64,000 bases of DNA, from assembly GCF_002865645.1 (NCBI RefSeq), contig NW_020194620.1, positions 2,053,353-2,117,352 of the forward strand. Reading direction: 5' to 3'. The stretch is from Hyaloscypha bicolor E (lineage: Eukaryota > Ascomycota > Leotiomycetes > Helotiales > Hyaloscyphaceae). This document shows, one piece after another, positions 33,501-45,843 of the stretch. The translations under genes and the position numbers were made by a program. Position 1 is the first letter of the stretch. Each line of letters begins with the position of its first letter. The notes beneath the pieces are model-generated. The model made no database searches. It was not told the origin of the DNA and saw only the letters and a list, made by a program, of their open reading frames with translations.

Positions 33501-36393
33501 TAATAATCTCTAATATTTTATAGAAATAAAGTATCTAGAAAGCTATTAAATATATTAGGTAATATATCTTATAATATATAATTTTAATATTATTTATTAT
33601 AGAGGTACCTTAAACCTAGTAAATGAACCTAGTAAAAGATCTAATTATAAAAAAGGTTCTATTAATATAACTTGGCTTCTAATTTTTTAAAATAAGTTAA
33701 AAAAAGCTTTTATAATTATAATTTAGAGATTCTTATAAATATTTAAAGAGTTTCCTTTTTAGAATAAGTATTATTTAATACTTGCTATATTTATAGTAAT
33801 TAAGGAGAAATATTTATTATAAAACAAATAAATAGATTATCTTATAAATTCCTTAATTATAAAATTAGTTAAGAAATAAGATATAGGAAAATGCCTTAAA
33901 GGCTTTACTACTATAACTAAGATAATAGGAATATCTATAATTATATTACTTAATAGAACTAAAGGCTTTTTAGTTCCTCGAGTTTTTAAATTAGATAGTT
34001 ATAAATATCTAATTTCCTATATATAAATATATACGGCTACTAAAAGAGCTATAGTACTAGCTCCTTTATCTAAATTCCTTCTAAATATTATCTAGGTAAC
34101 TTAAAGAAATAATTCTTAATATTAGAATATTATAAAATAGAGATTTAGTAAGAAAAATATTAAGAAAAAAGAAATCTAGAAAAATAATTCGAGCCTATTT
34201 AGGTATTATTCTAAAATTATTATACCTAATAATACTACTTTATATTAAGAAGTTATAAAGCTTTATTATAATAATCTAATAATAGGATACTATAGAATAA
34301 AGAAAACTTTCGAGCTTTTTAGAAAATCTTAATATTAGGAAAATATAAAAAAAGATATTTATAATTATTATTAAGAATATAATATTTACTAGAGAATTAA
34401 AGTAAAAAGGTATTTACTATATAGTTTATTTAGTAGTTTATTATAGCCTAAAAGATCCTAGAATAAGATCTTTATAAATTTTATTATAGATTTATTATTA
34501 TATAAGAACCTAGTAAGAAATTCTAATTTTAATATAATTTTTATAATTATTAACTAGTATTCTAAAATAGTAAAGTATATTATATATTATAAGACTATTA
34601 ACTTTCTGGAGCTTACTAAAATTATATAAGAATATGTTTTCTTAATTTTTGGCTCTTCTAATAGAATTATTTCTAATTAAGAAATAGTATTTATTAGCTA
34701 GTTCTAGTTTACTTTCTATTTCTATTTAATATATAAATAGTATTTAAGTATAGCTTATTATTCTTAAATAAATAATTAGATAGAAAAATAGAACTAGGCC
34801 TTAAAATATTATCTAAAATACTATTATAATACTTAAAAGAATAACTAGTTTAAGAAATTATCTTTTATAGAATTTATATATAATAACTTAAAATATTAGG
34901 TTTTATAAAATATATTTTTTTATATATATTATAAATACTATTTTTAATTTTTATAAAATCCTGAGAATAAGATTATAAAAGAAATATTAGCTATATATAA
35001 GAGATTAGAAATCCTTAAAATAAAGCAGAAAAAGCTCGAGAATTTATAGTATTATATATAAAATAATCAGGAAATTTACTATAATAAATACTAGTTAGCT
35101 AAATACTATTCTAAAAAAGCCTAGATAATATTATTAATAAGAAATATTAAACTTAAGGCAAAGAAGCTTAAGCTAAAATTTATAAATTTATTTAGGATTC
35201 TTAAATATATTAGTAATTTAGTATATAAGTTAGAATTACTAAATATATATAATTATTTATATTTAACTTTCTATATTTTCTTTCTTAAAAAATATATAAT
35301 AAAAAAGAATTAGAAGCTATACTTATATTTTTTTAGAGAACTTCCGAAATTAGTAAATAATAATAAAGAATAAAAATAAGAAATAGAAGCTATTATTAAT
35401 TACTAATAAGATAATAGAAGTAAGAAGTAATAATATTTAATTAAATAAAAAGCCTAATCTAAAAATTATAATATCTAGTTACTTGCTTTCTCTAATTTTA
35501 AAAATTCTAAGAAATTTCTAAAATTATATAATTAAAACTATAATTTAAAATCCGAAATTATTTTCTAATAATTTCTTAAGATTAAAAAGAATTCTAAACT
35601 ACTAAGAAAAAGGCTATTTAAAAGAAAGAAAAAATCTAGATAGCTAAGAAAAGGTCTAGAATAATAATAGAAATATTCTTTTTCTAGGTTTTTTTATTTA
35701 TAAAGGTTTTTTAGAATTTTATTAAGGCTTATAAAAATTATATTTAAATTATTAGAAAAAGATTTAGAATTAAGAAAGATTTATTATAAGTAAACTAGCT
35801 ATAGATATCTCAAATAAATAAATTCTAATTCTTATAAATTCCTAATTCCTAAAGCAAGAATACTAAATACTAGCCCTATTTAGGACTTAGTAAAGAATTA
35901 GCTAATACTTTCCGGAATCCGCTTATTTCTTAATAAAATATAATTATATTATAATAATATTAGTATTAAGAATATTAAGAGAAATAAGTAAGAAATTTAT
36001 AATAATTATATATATTTTATAAGAAAAGCCTAAATTTCTAAAATCAGGTCCTAAATAGCTAAAAATATTATAATTATTAATATTTAAAATACTAGTAATA
36101 AACTTATTTTAGTAATCTTAGTAATAAGATTAGTAAAAAATTTAAATGTGTATCAACTAGAAAAATAATATTTATAGGAAAATTATTAAGAAATTAGTAA
36201 AGGAGCATAGTATAATTAGAAAAACTTATTTTTAGCAATACTAATGCAGTAAGAAATATTATAATTGTACATATTAAGAGAAAAAAAGAATTCCTAGAAT
36301 ACTATAATATATGCTCATCTTTCTATCGGACTACCTGTCTTTAAAAACCTAATTAATAATATTATTCTTATTAGTATAATACTATTTAGAATA
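30543..36393 (+). mobile_element. Gypsy G1 copy A, internal region (RT core missing), truncated at the gap
   Basis: Aligns with G1-B throughout: gag (about 30620-32060), a protease-linker region to about 33010, then integrase (about 34480-34930) and a C-terminal chromodomain-like stretch (about 35390-35530, a YLIK(W)K-type motif). The integrase has the usual landmarks, here with RIP stops. The reverse-transcriptase block present in G1-B at 44270-44940 is absent; copy A jumps from the equivalent of about 44200 to about 44800 across a 25-A run. The element is cut by the N gap at a point matching about 54610 of copy B, so about 1.26 kb including the 3' LTR is missing. Confidence 0.8.
33013..33037 (+). 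repeat. A25 homopolymer at the RT deletion junction
   Basis: A run of 25 A lies exactly where copy A lacks the reverse-transcriptase core that copy B keeps. It could be a slipped tract, a repair scar or an assembly artefact. Confidence 0.9.
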
Positions 36394-36627
36394 NNNNNNN
36401 NNNNNNNNNNNNNNNNNNNNNNNNNNNNNNNNNNNNNNNNNNNNNNNNNNNNNNNNNNNNNNNNNNNNNNNNNNNNNNNNNNNNNNNNNNNNNNNNNNNN
36501 NNNNNNNNNNNNNNNNNNNNNNNNNNNNNNNNNNNNNNNNNNNNNNNNNNNNNNNNNNNNNNNNNNNNNNNNNNNNNNNNNNNNNNNNNNNNNNNNNNNN
36601 NNNNNNNNNNNNNNNNNNNNNNNNNNN
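36394..36627. other. Assembly gap (234 N)
   Basis: Unresolved bases. The left flank is Gypsy G1-A; the right flank is unrelated non-RIP AT-rich DNA. The gap probably hides the 3' end of G1-A, and its size need not be real. Confidence 1.
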
Positions 36628-38725
36628 GAAGAGATCATATAATCTATTATATAATCCAAAAATTATCTCTTTAAAATTATTTATCATAGAGATAATGAAT
36701 ATTATCATTATAAAAAATATCTTTATTAAGTCTCCAAAAATATGATCATAAGAATATATTTTCATTAAGATCATTATAAATATATTTATTATGAAGATAA
36801 TTTGAACTCTAATATCAATTTTCATTTCCCAAATATAAAAAATCGATTCTTGAATCGGAATATCTCGAAATCAATGAAATGAAAATATTTTAATAATCAA
36901 GATTATTTATTCCATAATAATCAAATTTTTTGATTATTAAGATTTCTTAATGATATTATGGGTATAATTGCTCATAAATCGACCTAAATCATCGGATTAA
37001 TCTGATCATTAGAATGAATATACCCTAGCGTGAGGGTTAACCCTGATCATGAAGGCATATAGATCGCTTTATGCATCTAAGATATATATTTTCCGTACGC
37101 TCGAAATCTTTACCCAGTAATTTAATCAAATAATGATTTTTGATTCAAGAACCTTAATTAATATGAAATACGAAATGAAAATATGAATAGAGATATAAAA
37201 ATGGAAGAAATGGAATTGATAAATATATCATTGGACGATATGAATCTTCGGAATATAATGAATAATATTTTTTCTATTCCCAATATTCAATTTGATAAAA
37301 TATCTTTCGAATAATTATATTATCTTTTTTATATCAGAATTTGATCATTAGGGGATCGAAGGCCATTAATGATATATGTATCAAGAATATTGAAAATCTT
37401 TATCTTAAATTAAAAATTTTAAAATGGAGGGATCATTGTGAATATTTTATTCAATTATATCTTTAATATTTATTTCATTTTATATAATTAATTTATTTCT
37501 CGAATATTCTTATTAATACTATTTAGTATTAAGGCGTTCTTAATAATAATATCATTATTTATGTTTATTTTTATTAAGAGGATCGATTATTATGAATTTA
37601 TCATTCATTAGATTTAAGTTTAATATATTGGCCTATAATAGATCTTTCATTATTATCGTATTATTTTATTTAATTTATATATATTTTGATATCAGTAGAT
37701 TTATAATCATTTACTCTTGATGTAGAGACAGAAGGGATATTCGCAGATCCCTTCGGGGGAGATTTTATCCTCCCCGGGGATTTTCTTATCCCTATGTATT
37801 ATCCGCCCTACCCATCATTAACATATTCTCGTGATCTATAATTGATATTCATATTTTTATTGATCAATGCAATTCCTATAGATTTTTTGATGGATTAAAG
37901 GATTTAATTACTCGGATATTATCTAGGCTCCAAATAAGTATATTAGGAATTCAAATAATATTCGAGATGTATTGATAGTTATGTAATATTGAAAGAAAAG
38001 GATCTTAGAATAGAAGATTCTAAATAATTAAATAAGATTCATTTATCAATTAATTGATAAATAAATTAATTATATTTGAAGATTCATAAAATCCTTTTAT
38101 GCAAAATGGATTATATTAGTTCTATTGGTCTATATTTTTAGTCAGATTAATCTTGAATCCCGATTTTATTCATTCTTCTTTTTTGATTAATATAGTCGGT
38201 CTATGATCCTTGATTCGATCATTTGATTTTTAATAAATCCTAGATTCATAAGATTAATCTCATTAGATTTCATGATTCCATAATAAAATATTTTAATTAT
38301 GATAAATAATCTAGAGCAATAACTTATTAGATTTATACGATATATCTTTCTTTAAGATTATTTATGAAATATATGCTCTTGGATATATTGTTATGCAGAA
38401 GATTGCCAAGACTCTAATAAATATCAATAAGATCCTTATATGATAATTAATCAATCATCAATTGAAGATTAATGCTTGATCATATTTTGATCATCAATTG
38501 AAATCATCAAGAAGATAAAAATAGTTTTTTGGAAAAATATAAGATAATGAAAAAGAAAAGAGTTATTAATATATATATTAGTTGAAAAAGATAATAATAA
38601 AAAGATCGGAGAAAAAAATAAAAGAAGATTCAAAAAGAAATTAATATAAATTAATTAAAATATTATACGAAAAAGATTGAAATAATAAATATAAACATTA
38701 TTATTTAGGAGAGTTGTTGTTGTTG
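36628..38725. other. AT-rich, non-RIP, organelle-like segment
   Basis: This 2.1 kb differs sharply from both flanks. CpA and TpG are common (TGATCA, ATCATT and GATC recur), whereas the flanks almost lack them. It carries GC-rich hairpin-like clusters such as CCCTTCGGGGGAG at about 37760 with CCTCCCCGGGGA just after it, and GTGAGGGTTAACCCTGATC at about 37030. Such clusters in an AT background are typical of fungal mitochondrial intergenic DNA. No open frame above about 60 codons and no tRNA or rRNA was recognised. The right border near 38725-38740 joins directly to Copia RNase H sequence. A nuclear copy of mitochondrial DNA, an organellar plasmid fragment or a scaffold misjoin are all possible. 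Confidence 0.55.
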
Positions 38726-39588
38726 CCTATATATTATATTAGTCTATTAACTAGAAGCTTTATATAATCTATTAATTACTATTTAAGCTATTAAATTCTC
38801 GGAAACTAATATAAAGGTATTTAATAAGTATATTTAATAGTAAATTCAGAATATTATTAGAGAATTAAGATTTATAAAACTAATAAAAAAGTTCTTATAT
38901 TTAATTATTTTTATGAATACTTTATTTATAAATAATAGAGATCTCTTTTCCTAAATTAGATATATTCTAGTTCTAATAAATAGAACTAGATATACTAATA
39001 TTATTTACTAGTTCTTTACTAAATATAAGAAAGTTACTAGAAGTATTCTAGTTTCGGAACTTTATAATATGGCTTACGGTTTTAATATAAGTACTTTAGT
39101 TAAATTTATAATTAATAGAATACTAGAAATAGAACTATTACTAGTTATTTATATAGATTTGAAGTTATTATATAAATGCCTTATTAAATTAGATATTACT
39201 CGAGAGAAATACCTAATAATTAATATAATATATCTTTACTAGATATATAAATAATAAGAGATTATAGAAATTAAATAAATTAAAAGAGAATTGAATCCTA
39301 CTAACTCTATAATAAAATTAAAGCTATTAAATACCCTTAAATACCTTATTAATATAAATATTATATAATTAAATATAGAGAAATAAGTTAAATATAAATA
39401 AAGCAGGAAATAAATATAAAAATAAAAGAATATATATAGAGATTTCCTTAGAATCTGGTATCTAAGTATCTAATTTCTGGATATCTAGTAATTAAGAATC
39501 TAATACTAGACCGGATTAGGGAATTTATATATAATTAGAAAGAAATACTATTTTCTGTTTTTTTATATATTTTTTAGAAAGTTTCTAG
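38726..39588 (+). mobile_element. Copia element, internal part 2 (RNase H) up to the 3' LTR
   Basis: From about 38740 one frame reads through the Copia connection and RNase H domains: NTLFINNRDLFS, then YKKVTRSILVSELYNMAYGF near 39030, and KLLYKCLIKLDITREKYLI. These match the Ty1/Copia RNase H order (SFANN-D, K-VTRS-L-SEL, S-SLYDCLVKLGTT). The middle of the RT that should join 30244 to this point is absent. Confidence 0.85.
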
Positions 39589-39884
39589 TATTAATATAGC
39601 TATTTCTCTAGAAGTTATATATATAGTTACGAGATACGGGATACGGGATATAAGTAATAAGATATAGGTAATAGGATATGAAATACGAGATATAGTTATA
39701 TAACCTCGCATTTTATTAGTAACTCGACTAGTAAACTAGACCTCTTTAGGCTTAGCAGATTTAGGAATTATATATTAATACTATAATACTATAATTCCTA
39801 TTTTAAAAGAATAACTTTATTAACTAACGTAACTAGTACTTCTATATTTATATAATAGTATTATATATTTCTAGTAAACTAATA
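39589..39884 (+). repeat. Copia 3' LTR (296 bp)
   Basis: Pairs with 25692-26029 in the same orientation; the duplication GTAAT follows at 39885. It is shorter than its partner because the internal 14-bp array has fewer units. Confidence 0.9.
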
Positions 39885-41571
39885 GTAATTTAAATAAATT
39901 ATAAAAAATATCTCTTATAAGTTTTTTAGTTCTGCTTATTATTTAATTAAAAAAGAAATAATAATAAATATTTCTTTATTATAAATATTATAGTTTAGTT
40001 TTACTAGCTATATAGTTTTAGAGAAAAATATTATTAGATACTAGAATTCTATTTAGGAATTTTATTATTAAAAAATACTAGCTATAACTTTATTTAATAT
40101 ATTTATTTTAATTATAATAATATAAAATTAATACTAAAAATATAGCTTATTTTAGCTTAATAAAATCTTTTTAATATTAATTTATTTATTTATATAAAAC
40201 TTCTTTATATATTAGAGCTATTAAAGGCTTTATTATATAGCTATATTTCGTAATAAAATACTAATAAAAGTTATAAAAGCCTAGAAAGCCTTATATATTT
40301 TTTAACTATTATTAAAAGTTATTAGTTTTTAATAATTATTATCTTATTTGGATTTATTTTAATACTTTTAATAGAAATAATAAAGCCTAGATATTTTATA
40401 TAAATAATCTTAAATTTTAATTTCTTAATATTTATTTAAAAGCTAGCCTTTTATAATTACTAAATAACTTTTTATATATAGTTTTTATATTTAAAGAAAT
40501 TATTTAAATAAATTAGAATATTATCTAAATAAGCTATATAAAAAATATTAAAATAATTAAAGAAAATATTATTTATATATTTCTAATATATAATAGGGCT
40601 ATTAATTAGATTTTTCTAAAGAATTTTATATTTATAGGTTTTATATTTTATATTTTATATTACAAATTCTTTAAATTCTGGATTTATTTAAATCTAATAA
40701 AATACTTACTAAATATTTAGCTTTATATAAACCTTAGCTTAAGCTAGTTATATAAGAATTTTATAAATAAGAAAAAGAAAATAATAATTCTTTTATATTA
40801 AGTTATTTAACTTCTAGTAATTAATATAGAATTAAAGAGCTCTATTAGTTTTTTTTATAAAAAGAATTAGAAATATAAAAGAAAACTAATTTAGTTTAAT
40901 AAAGTTCTATTAAAAGTTTTCTTTAAGGAAATACTTAACCTTTTATAGCTTATAGATTAATTATTAATAAAGCAGGAAATATTCTAGACTTTTTAGATAC
41001 TTGAAATTATTAATTCAAATCTTATAATTATATAACTAATATAGAAATAAAATATATAATACTTTCTTTAAAAAAATATTTATAAATTTCTTAAATTTCT
41101 TTAGTAAAACTTTTACTAGTTATTATAGCTTTATCTTTTCTAGCTATTATTTATTTAAAATAAACTTATTCTTTTATTATAATTCTAGCTTTTTATTAAT
41201 CTCGAAAAATAATATTATAAAGAAAAAGTTCTTTTTTTTTAATAAGTTTATTTAAAAAATAGCTAGTAAAATATTTATAATATTAATTATAAGCCTTAAT
41301 TAGCTTTTATAGCTTTTATTTAAATAATATAATTTTAATATTTCTATTTCTAGCTTTAAAAAAACCTTTATATTTCTTAAAATTACTTATATTTCTTTAT
41401 AAAACTAAGCTTAATTTTTTTACTATATATAGTTTCTTAAATTCGATTTAAAAAAAATAAAAGAATTTTCTTTTTATAATCTGAGGTTTTTAGGACTTAT
41501 TTATAGCTATAGCTTTATTTTTTATTTTTTATTTTTTATTAGTATTAATTACTTTTTTTAGGTTTCAAGTT
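39885..41571 (-). mobile_element. Gypsy G2 copy, minus strand, segment 2 (RNase H, RT)
   Basis: Continues segment 1 without loss. The complement of 39885-40020 follows 49495-49370 of the complete G2 copy, and 40200-40330 follows the RT thumb near 49080. It ends at AAGTT (41567-41571), where G1-B is inserted; the target words GGTTTCAAG and TTCTTATATA that flank the insertion are contiguous near 47790 in the complete G2 copy. Confidence 0.85.
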
Positions 41572-41869
41572 TATAATATATATAGGGTTATATATAACTT
41601 AAGGATATATAATAAACCTCGGATATTACAGGTATTAATTAGAGAGATTAGAGGCCCTTTAACTTCATAACTAACTACTATTTATATTATAAGTATTAGG
41701 CTTATAAATTACTAATTATATATATATTATTAAGGCCTCCTATTTAGAGAGGGCTTCCCTAAACCTTATAAGAAAGACAGAGATTAGTTCTATACTAAAT
41801 TTAATACTATAGTTTTATAACTAACTAATTTATTCTATTATCTTATTACTTACTAATAAATACCTTATA
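41572..41869 (+). repeat. Gypsy G1 copy B, 5' LTR (298 bp)
   Basis: Pairs with 55571-55868. The duplication AAGTT stands at 41567-41571 and 55869-55873. Confidence 0.9.
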
Positions 41870-44800
41870 AGCTAATCTCTCTATTCTTAAAAAAAGTAGT
41901 TTAATAAATAATTATATCTTGAAATCTGTAAAATATATAATTCCTTACTAAAGCTATTCCTATAGAAAAAGTTAATTAGATTAACTCTAATACGGGTAAT
42001 AGTAAAGGCTTATCTAATACTTTTAATAGAGCCCCTTAGAAACCTTTAAGAGCTAGTAATAATAACGGAAATAATTCTAGTAATAATTAAGATACTAAGA
42101 TTAATACTCGAATTACTATTATCTAAGCTATAAAATAAGGCTTATATACTAAAGTTAAAGCACTCTAATAAAAGCAAGAATTAGTAAATATAATTAACTA
42201 ATATATCCTATAGTTAGAATAATATAAGAATACTTTTAGGGATATCTTATAGTTTACTATATCTTATAGAAACTCTATTTATAAATCTATTCTATTTTTC
42301 TTAGTAATTCCTATTAGAGAACTTCCTAAAATAAAGTTAGAATCTACTTTCTTTCCTAATATAATAAGCTTTAAAAATAATCTTAATACTATTTATTAGA
42401 AGCTATTATATAATATTCTAAAAATATATTTAGATTAAAAGAAGCTTTTTAAGGTTTAAATACCTGACTTATATTATAGAAAGTTTCTTAAGAAATAGAA
42501 AATATTTATATTTTCCTGAAAAATAGTCTTTAGGATCTAATCTTAAACTTATAATAAATACTTTTCTAGAGTTAATTTTATTATAAATATTTTTAGGAAT
42601 AAACCTTATAATACTTGGGAGGCTATAATAAAGCAAAGCCTACTATTATATAAGGTCTATTAGAAGTAATTTAAGGCCTACTTAGCTAATATATTCTAAG
42701 TATCTCAAACCTATTAATAAGATACCTTTAAGGAACTCCGAGATTTTTATTAAAAGAATAATAAAATAGTTATTAAATTATATATTTAGATAATTAGTCT
42801 CAAAGTTAACTAGAACTCATATCCTAAAAGAGACCAGATCTAGACTCTTAATACTACTTTATCTAATTATAAAACTTATTAAATACTTATATTTATTTTC
42901 TTAAGAAATAAGATAGTATTTATTTTCGAATAGCTTAAAAAAGCTTAGAAAGTAAAATATATTACTTATTCTAAATTAAGAAAAGCAAAAATAGGAGAAT
43001 CTAATAAAAGTAATTCTATTTCTAAAGACCCTAACTTAGTAAATTCTAATTTATAAGGCTATTAAAAAAGAAAGAATAAGTTCTAAAGATTATATAAGAA
43101 ATCCTTAGGTAATACTTTGGCTTTTTTAAGGCCTTAATAAAGTACTAGTTCTATTTTAGATATAGTTTATTAGACTTATAAATAGAAAGAATATTTTTTA
43201 GAAAATATAAAGTATTTTAAGTATATTAAATAAGCTTAGTAAAACCTTAATAAAGCCAAAACTATAAAAAAATTAAGGTATTTATAGAAGCAGGTTAATA
43301 TTATAACTATAGAGAAATACTCTAGAAAAGACTTTTCTAAGAAATAGAGAAAAAAGAAGGCCAAATCTTAAATATTAATAATTTTAGCTATAATAAAAAA
43401 GATATATTACTTTATATAATTATTTAAATAAGATTAATATAGCCAGAAATAAGTATTTTAGAAATATATAATAAACTTAGTAATACTAAATTAGATTATA
43501 ACTTTCTTAATAATAATTAGGCTTAAAACTAGGGCTTTATTACCTTAGCTAAATATAACTAAGAATTTATAATCTTTTATAGAAACTAATTTAAGATCTA
43601 TTAAGCCTATAATCTTAAGATATTTATTATAAATAATTATAATAAAATATATTTTTTTAAGCTCTAGTTCTATAAATATAAGAATATTAGTTCTTATAAT
43701 TTTATTTTTAGTATAGAATTTTATAAAATAATTCTTATATAATATATAGACTATATTAAAAAATAATAGATATATATACTTATATAGCCTAATAATATTA
43801 AGATTCTAATACTAAAAGAGTTTAATAAGAAGCTTAACCGGTATCCTAAACTAATATCTTAAGTCTTATTCTTAACTAAAGGCAAATATAATTATTCTAG
43901 ATAATAAGCTTTATATATTTATAATAATTACTAGGTCTTTACTTTATTATATAGTTCTAGTAATACTAAATAAGAGTTTTTAATATAATAAATTAATACT
44001 TTCCGGAAAGAAGTCTTAGAAGTATTTATTTATTTCCGGAATAATAAATATAAAAACTTCTTAAAGGTTTTTAATTCTAATAAAGCTTTAGAACTTCCTA
44101 ATCTTAGTAATATTAAATATTCTATTAATATAAATAGTATAATTTCATATAGGCCTTTATATAATTTATTAGAGACCTAACTAGAAATATTATATCTATA
44201 TTTATAGAATATATTTTATAAATATTAGATAAGGCCTAATAAAAGCCTAATAAAAATACTTATTTTTTTTATTTCTAAGAAAAATAGAGAACTATATCTT
44301 TATATTAATTATTATAGACTTAATTAAGTTATAATTAAGAATTAGTATCCGCTTTCTCTTATTAATAAGACCCTTAACTAGCTCTAAAAAGCTAAGATCT
44401 TTATAAAGCTAGATCTTAAAAATATATATTATTAAATAAGAATTTATAAAAAATATAAATAAAAAATAACTTTTAGAACTTATTATAACTATTTTAAATA
44501 TTTTATAATATCTTTTAGGCTAGCTAATATACTAGTTATATTTTAAATATATATTAATATTATATTTATAGGACTTCTAAATTATTTTATAATTATTTAT
44601 TTAAATAATATTCTTATTTATTTCCGAAATAAGAATAAATATTATAATTATATTTACTAAATACTTACTAGGCTATATAAAAATAACCTATTTTATAAAC
44701 TTAGTAAATACGAGTTTAATATTAAGAAAATCGAATTTTTGGGCTTTTTTATTAGAATAGAAAGTATTTATATAAATTTTAAATAAATCTATAATATTAT

Positions 44801-45583
44801 TAAATAGCTAGAACCAGAATTATTTTATAATATTTAAATATTTTTTGAATTTACTAATTTCTACTATAGGTTTATTTATTATTATTTTTAGGTAACTATA
44901 AGCTTAATAAATCTCTTTAAAAAAATAAAAAAAAGCCGGAAATCCGGTTTCTTTATATAAATAAATAAAGTAACTAAAAGCTTTAAAACTTTAAAAAAAG
45001 GTTTTATTATAATATTTATCCTAGTTTATTTTAATTCTTTTAAGAAAATTCGTATTAAAACTAATATATTAAAATTTATAATTACTAGTACTATTTTATA
45101 ATAAGTTAATTCTAGTAATAGCCTAAAAAAATACTAGTATCTAATAATATTCTAGTTCCAGAAACTCTCTAGAGCCAAATATAACTATAGTACCTATAAT
45201 AGGAAACTATTTATAATTATTAAAGCCTTTAAGTATTAGTACTATTATTTTAAAGAATTTAGGTTTATAATTAAGATTATTATAGACTATAATAACCTCT
45301 AATATTTTATAGAAATAAAGTATTTAGAAAGCTATTAAATATATTAGGTAATATATCTTATAATATATAATTTTAATATTATTTATTATAGAAGCGCCTT
45401 AAACCTAGTAAACGGATCTAGTAAAAGACCTAATTATAAAGAAGGTCCTATTAATATAACTTGGCTTTTAACTTTTTAGAATAAGCTAAAAAAAGCTTTT
45501 ATAATTATAATTTAGAAGTTTTTATAAATATCTAAAGAATTCTCTTTTTAGAATAAATATTATTTAATACTTATTATATTTAT
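41870..45583 (+). mobile_element. Gypsy G1 copy B, internal part 1 (gag, protease, RT)
   Basis: The gag region runs to about 43400. The reverse transcriptase spans about 44270-44940 and is the best-preserved pol domain of this family. It shows LYINYYRLN-like and KNQYPLSLINK-type motifs (with RIP stops), FRLANILVIFQ, and the catalytic box now reading YLNN at 44598-44609 (YLDD with both Asp codons changed GAT to AAT). Then LSKYEFNIKKIEFLGF leads into FTNFYYRFIY. The part ends at TTTAT (45579-45583), where a complete G2 copy is inserted. Confidence 0.87.
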
Positions 45584-45843
45584 TATTATAATTATTATAA
45601 TATATAGTACTAGTAAGAATTAGACTAGAGCTAGAAAGATATCTAGTATCTAAGCAAGGCATTTATAGTTACCTAATTATTACACGTGACCCCGAGCTTA
45701 AGCTAGTATATGGGCCCGTATATAGCTCGTAATTATTTAGATCCGAGGCTCTTTCGGGATTCTTTTCTCTCTTTAGCTTTAAATTATTAAAATAGAAATA
45801 GTCTAACCATGCCTTCCAGGCCCTAGATCTTATACTTGTAATA
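45584..45843 (+). repeat. Gypsy G2 complete copy, 5' LTR (260 bp)
   Basis: Begins TATTATAATTATTATAATAT and ends CTTGTAATA; the partner LTR at 51452-51711 begins TATTACGGTTATTAT and ends CTCGTAATA, also 260 bp. The inferred pre-RIP termini are TGTTAC...GTAACA. The duplication TTTAT lies at 45579-45583 and 51712-51716. Confidence 0.92.

Noticed and set aside
36315..36825. Two minus-strand frames spanning the N gap
   Set aside because: They are open only because N codons are not stops; the real sequence is Gypsy tail on one side and organelle-like DNA on the other.
37025..37060. GTGAGGGTTAACCCTG as a telomere-like or origin-like signal
   Set aside because: It is a single imperfect inverted word, not a TTAGGG array, and sits in the organelle-like segment where GC-cluster hairpins are expected.
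25692..39884. The two distant Copia LTRs as independent solo LTRs
   Set aside because: They share the exact duplication GTAAT, have the same orientation and enclose Copia pol pieces; the minus-strand G2 copy is continuous across them.
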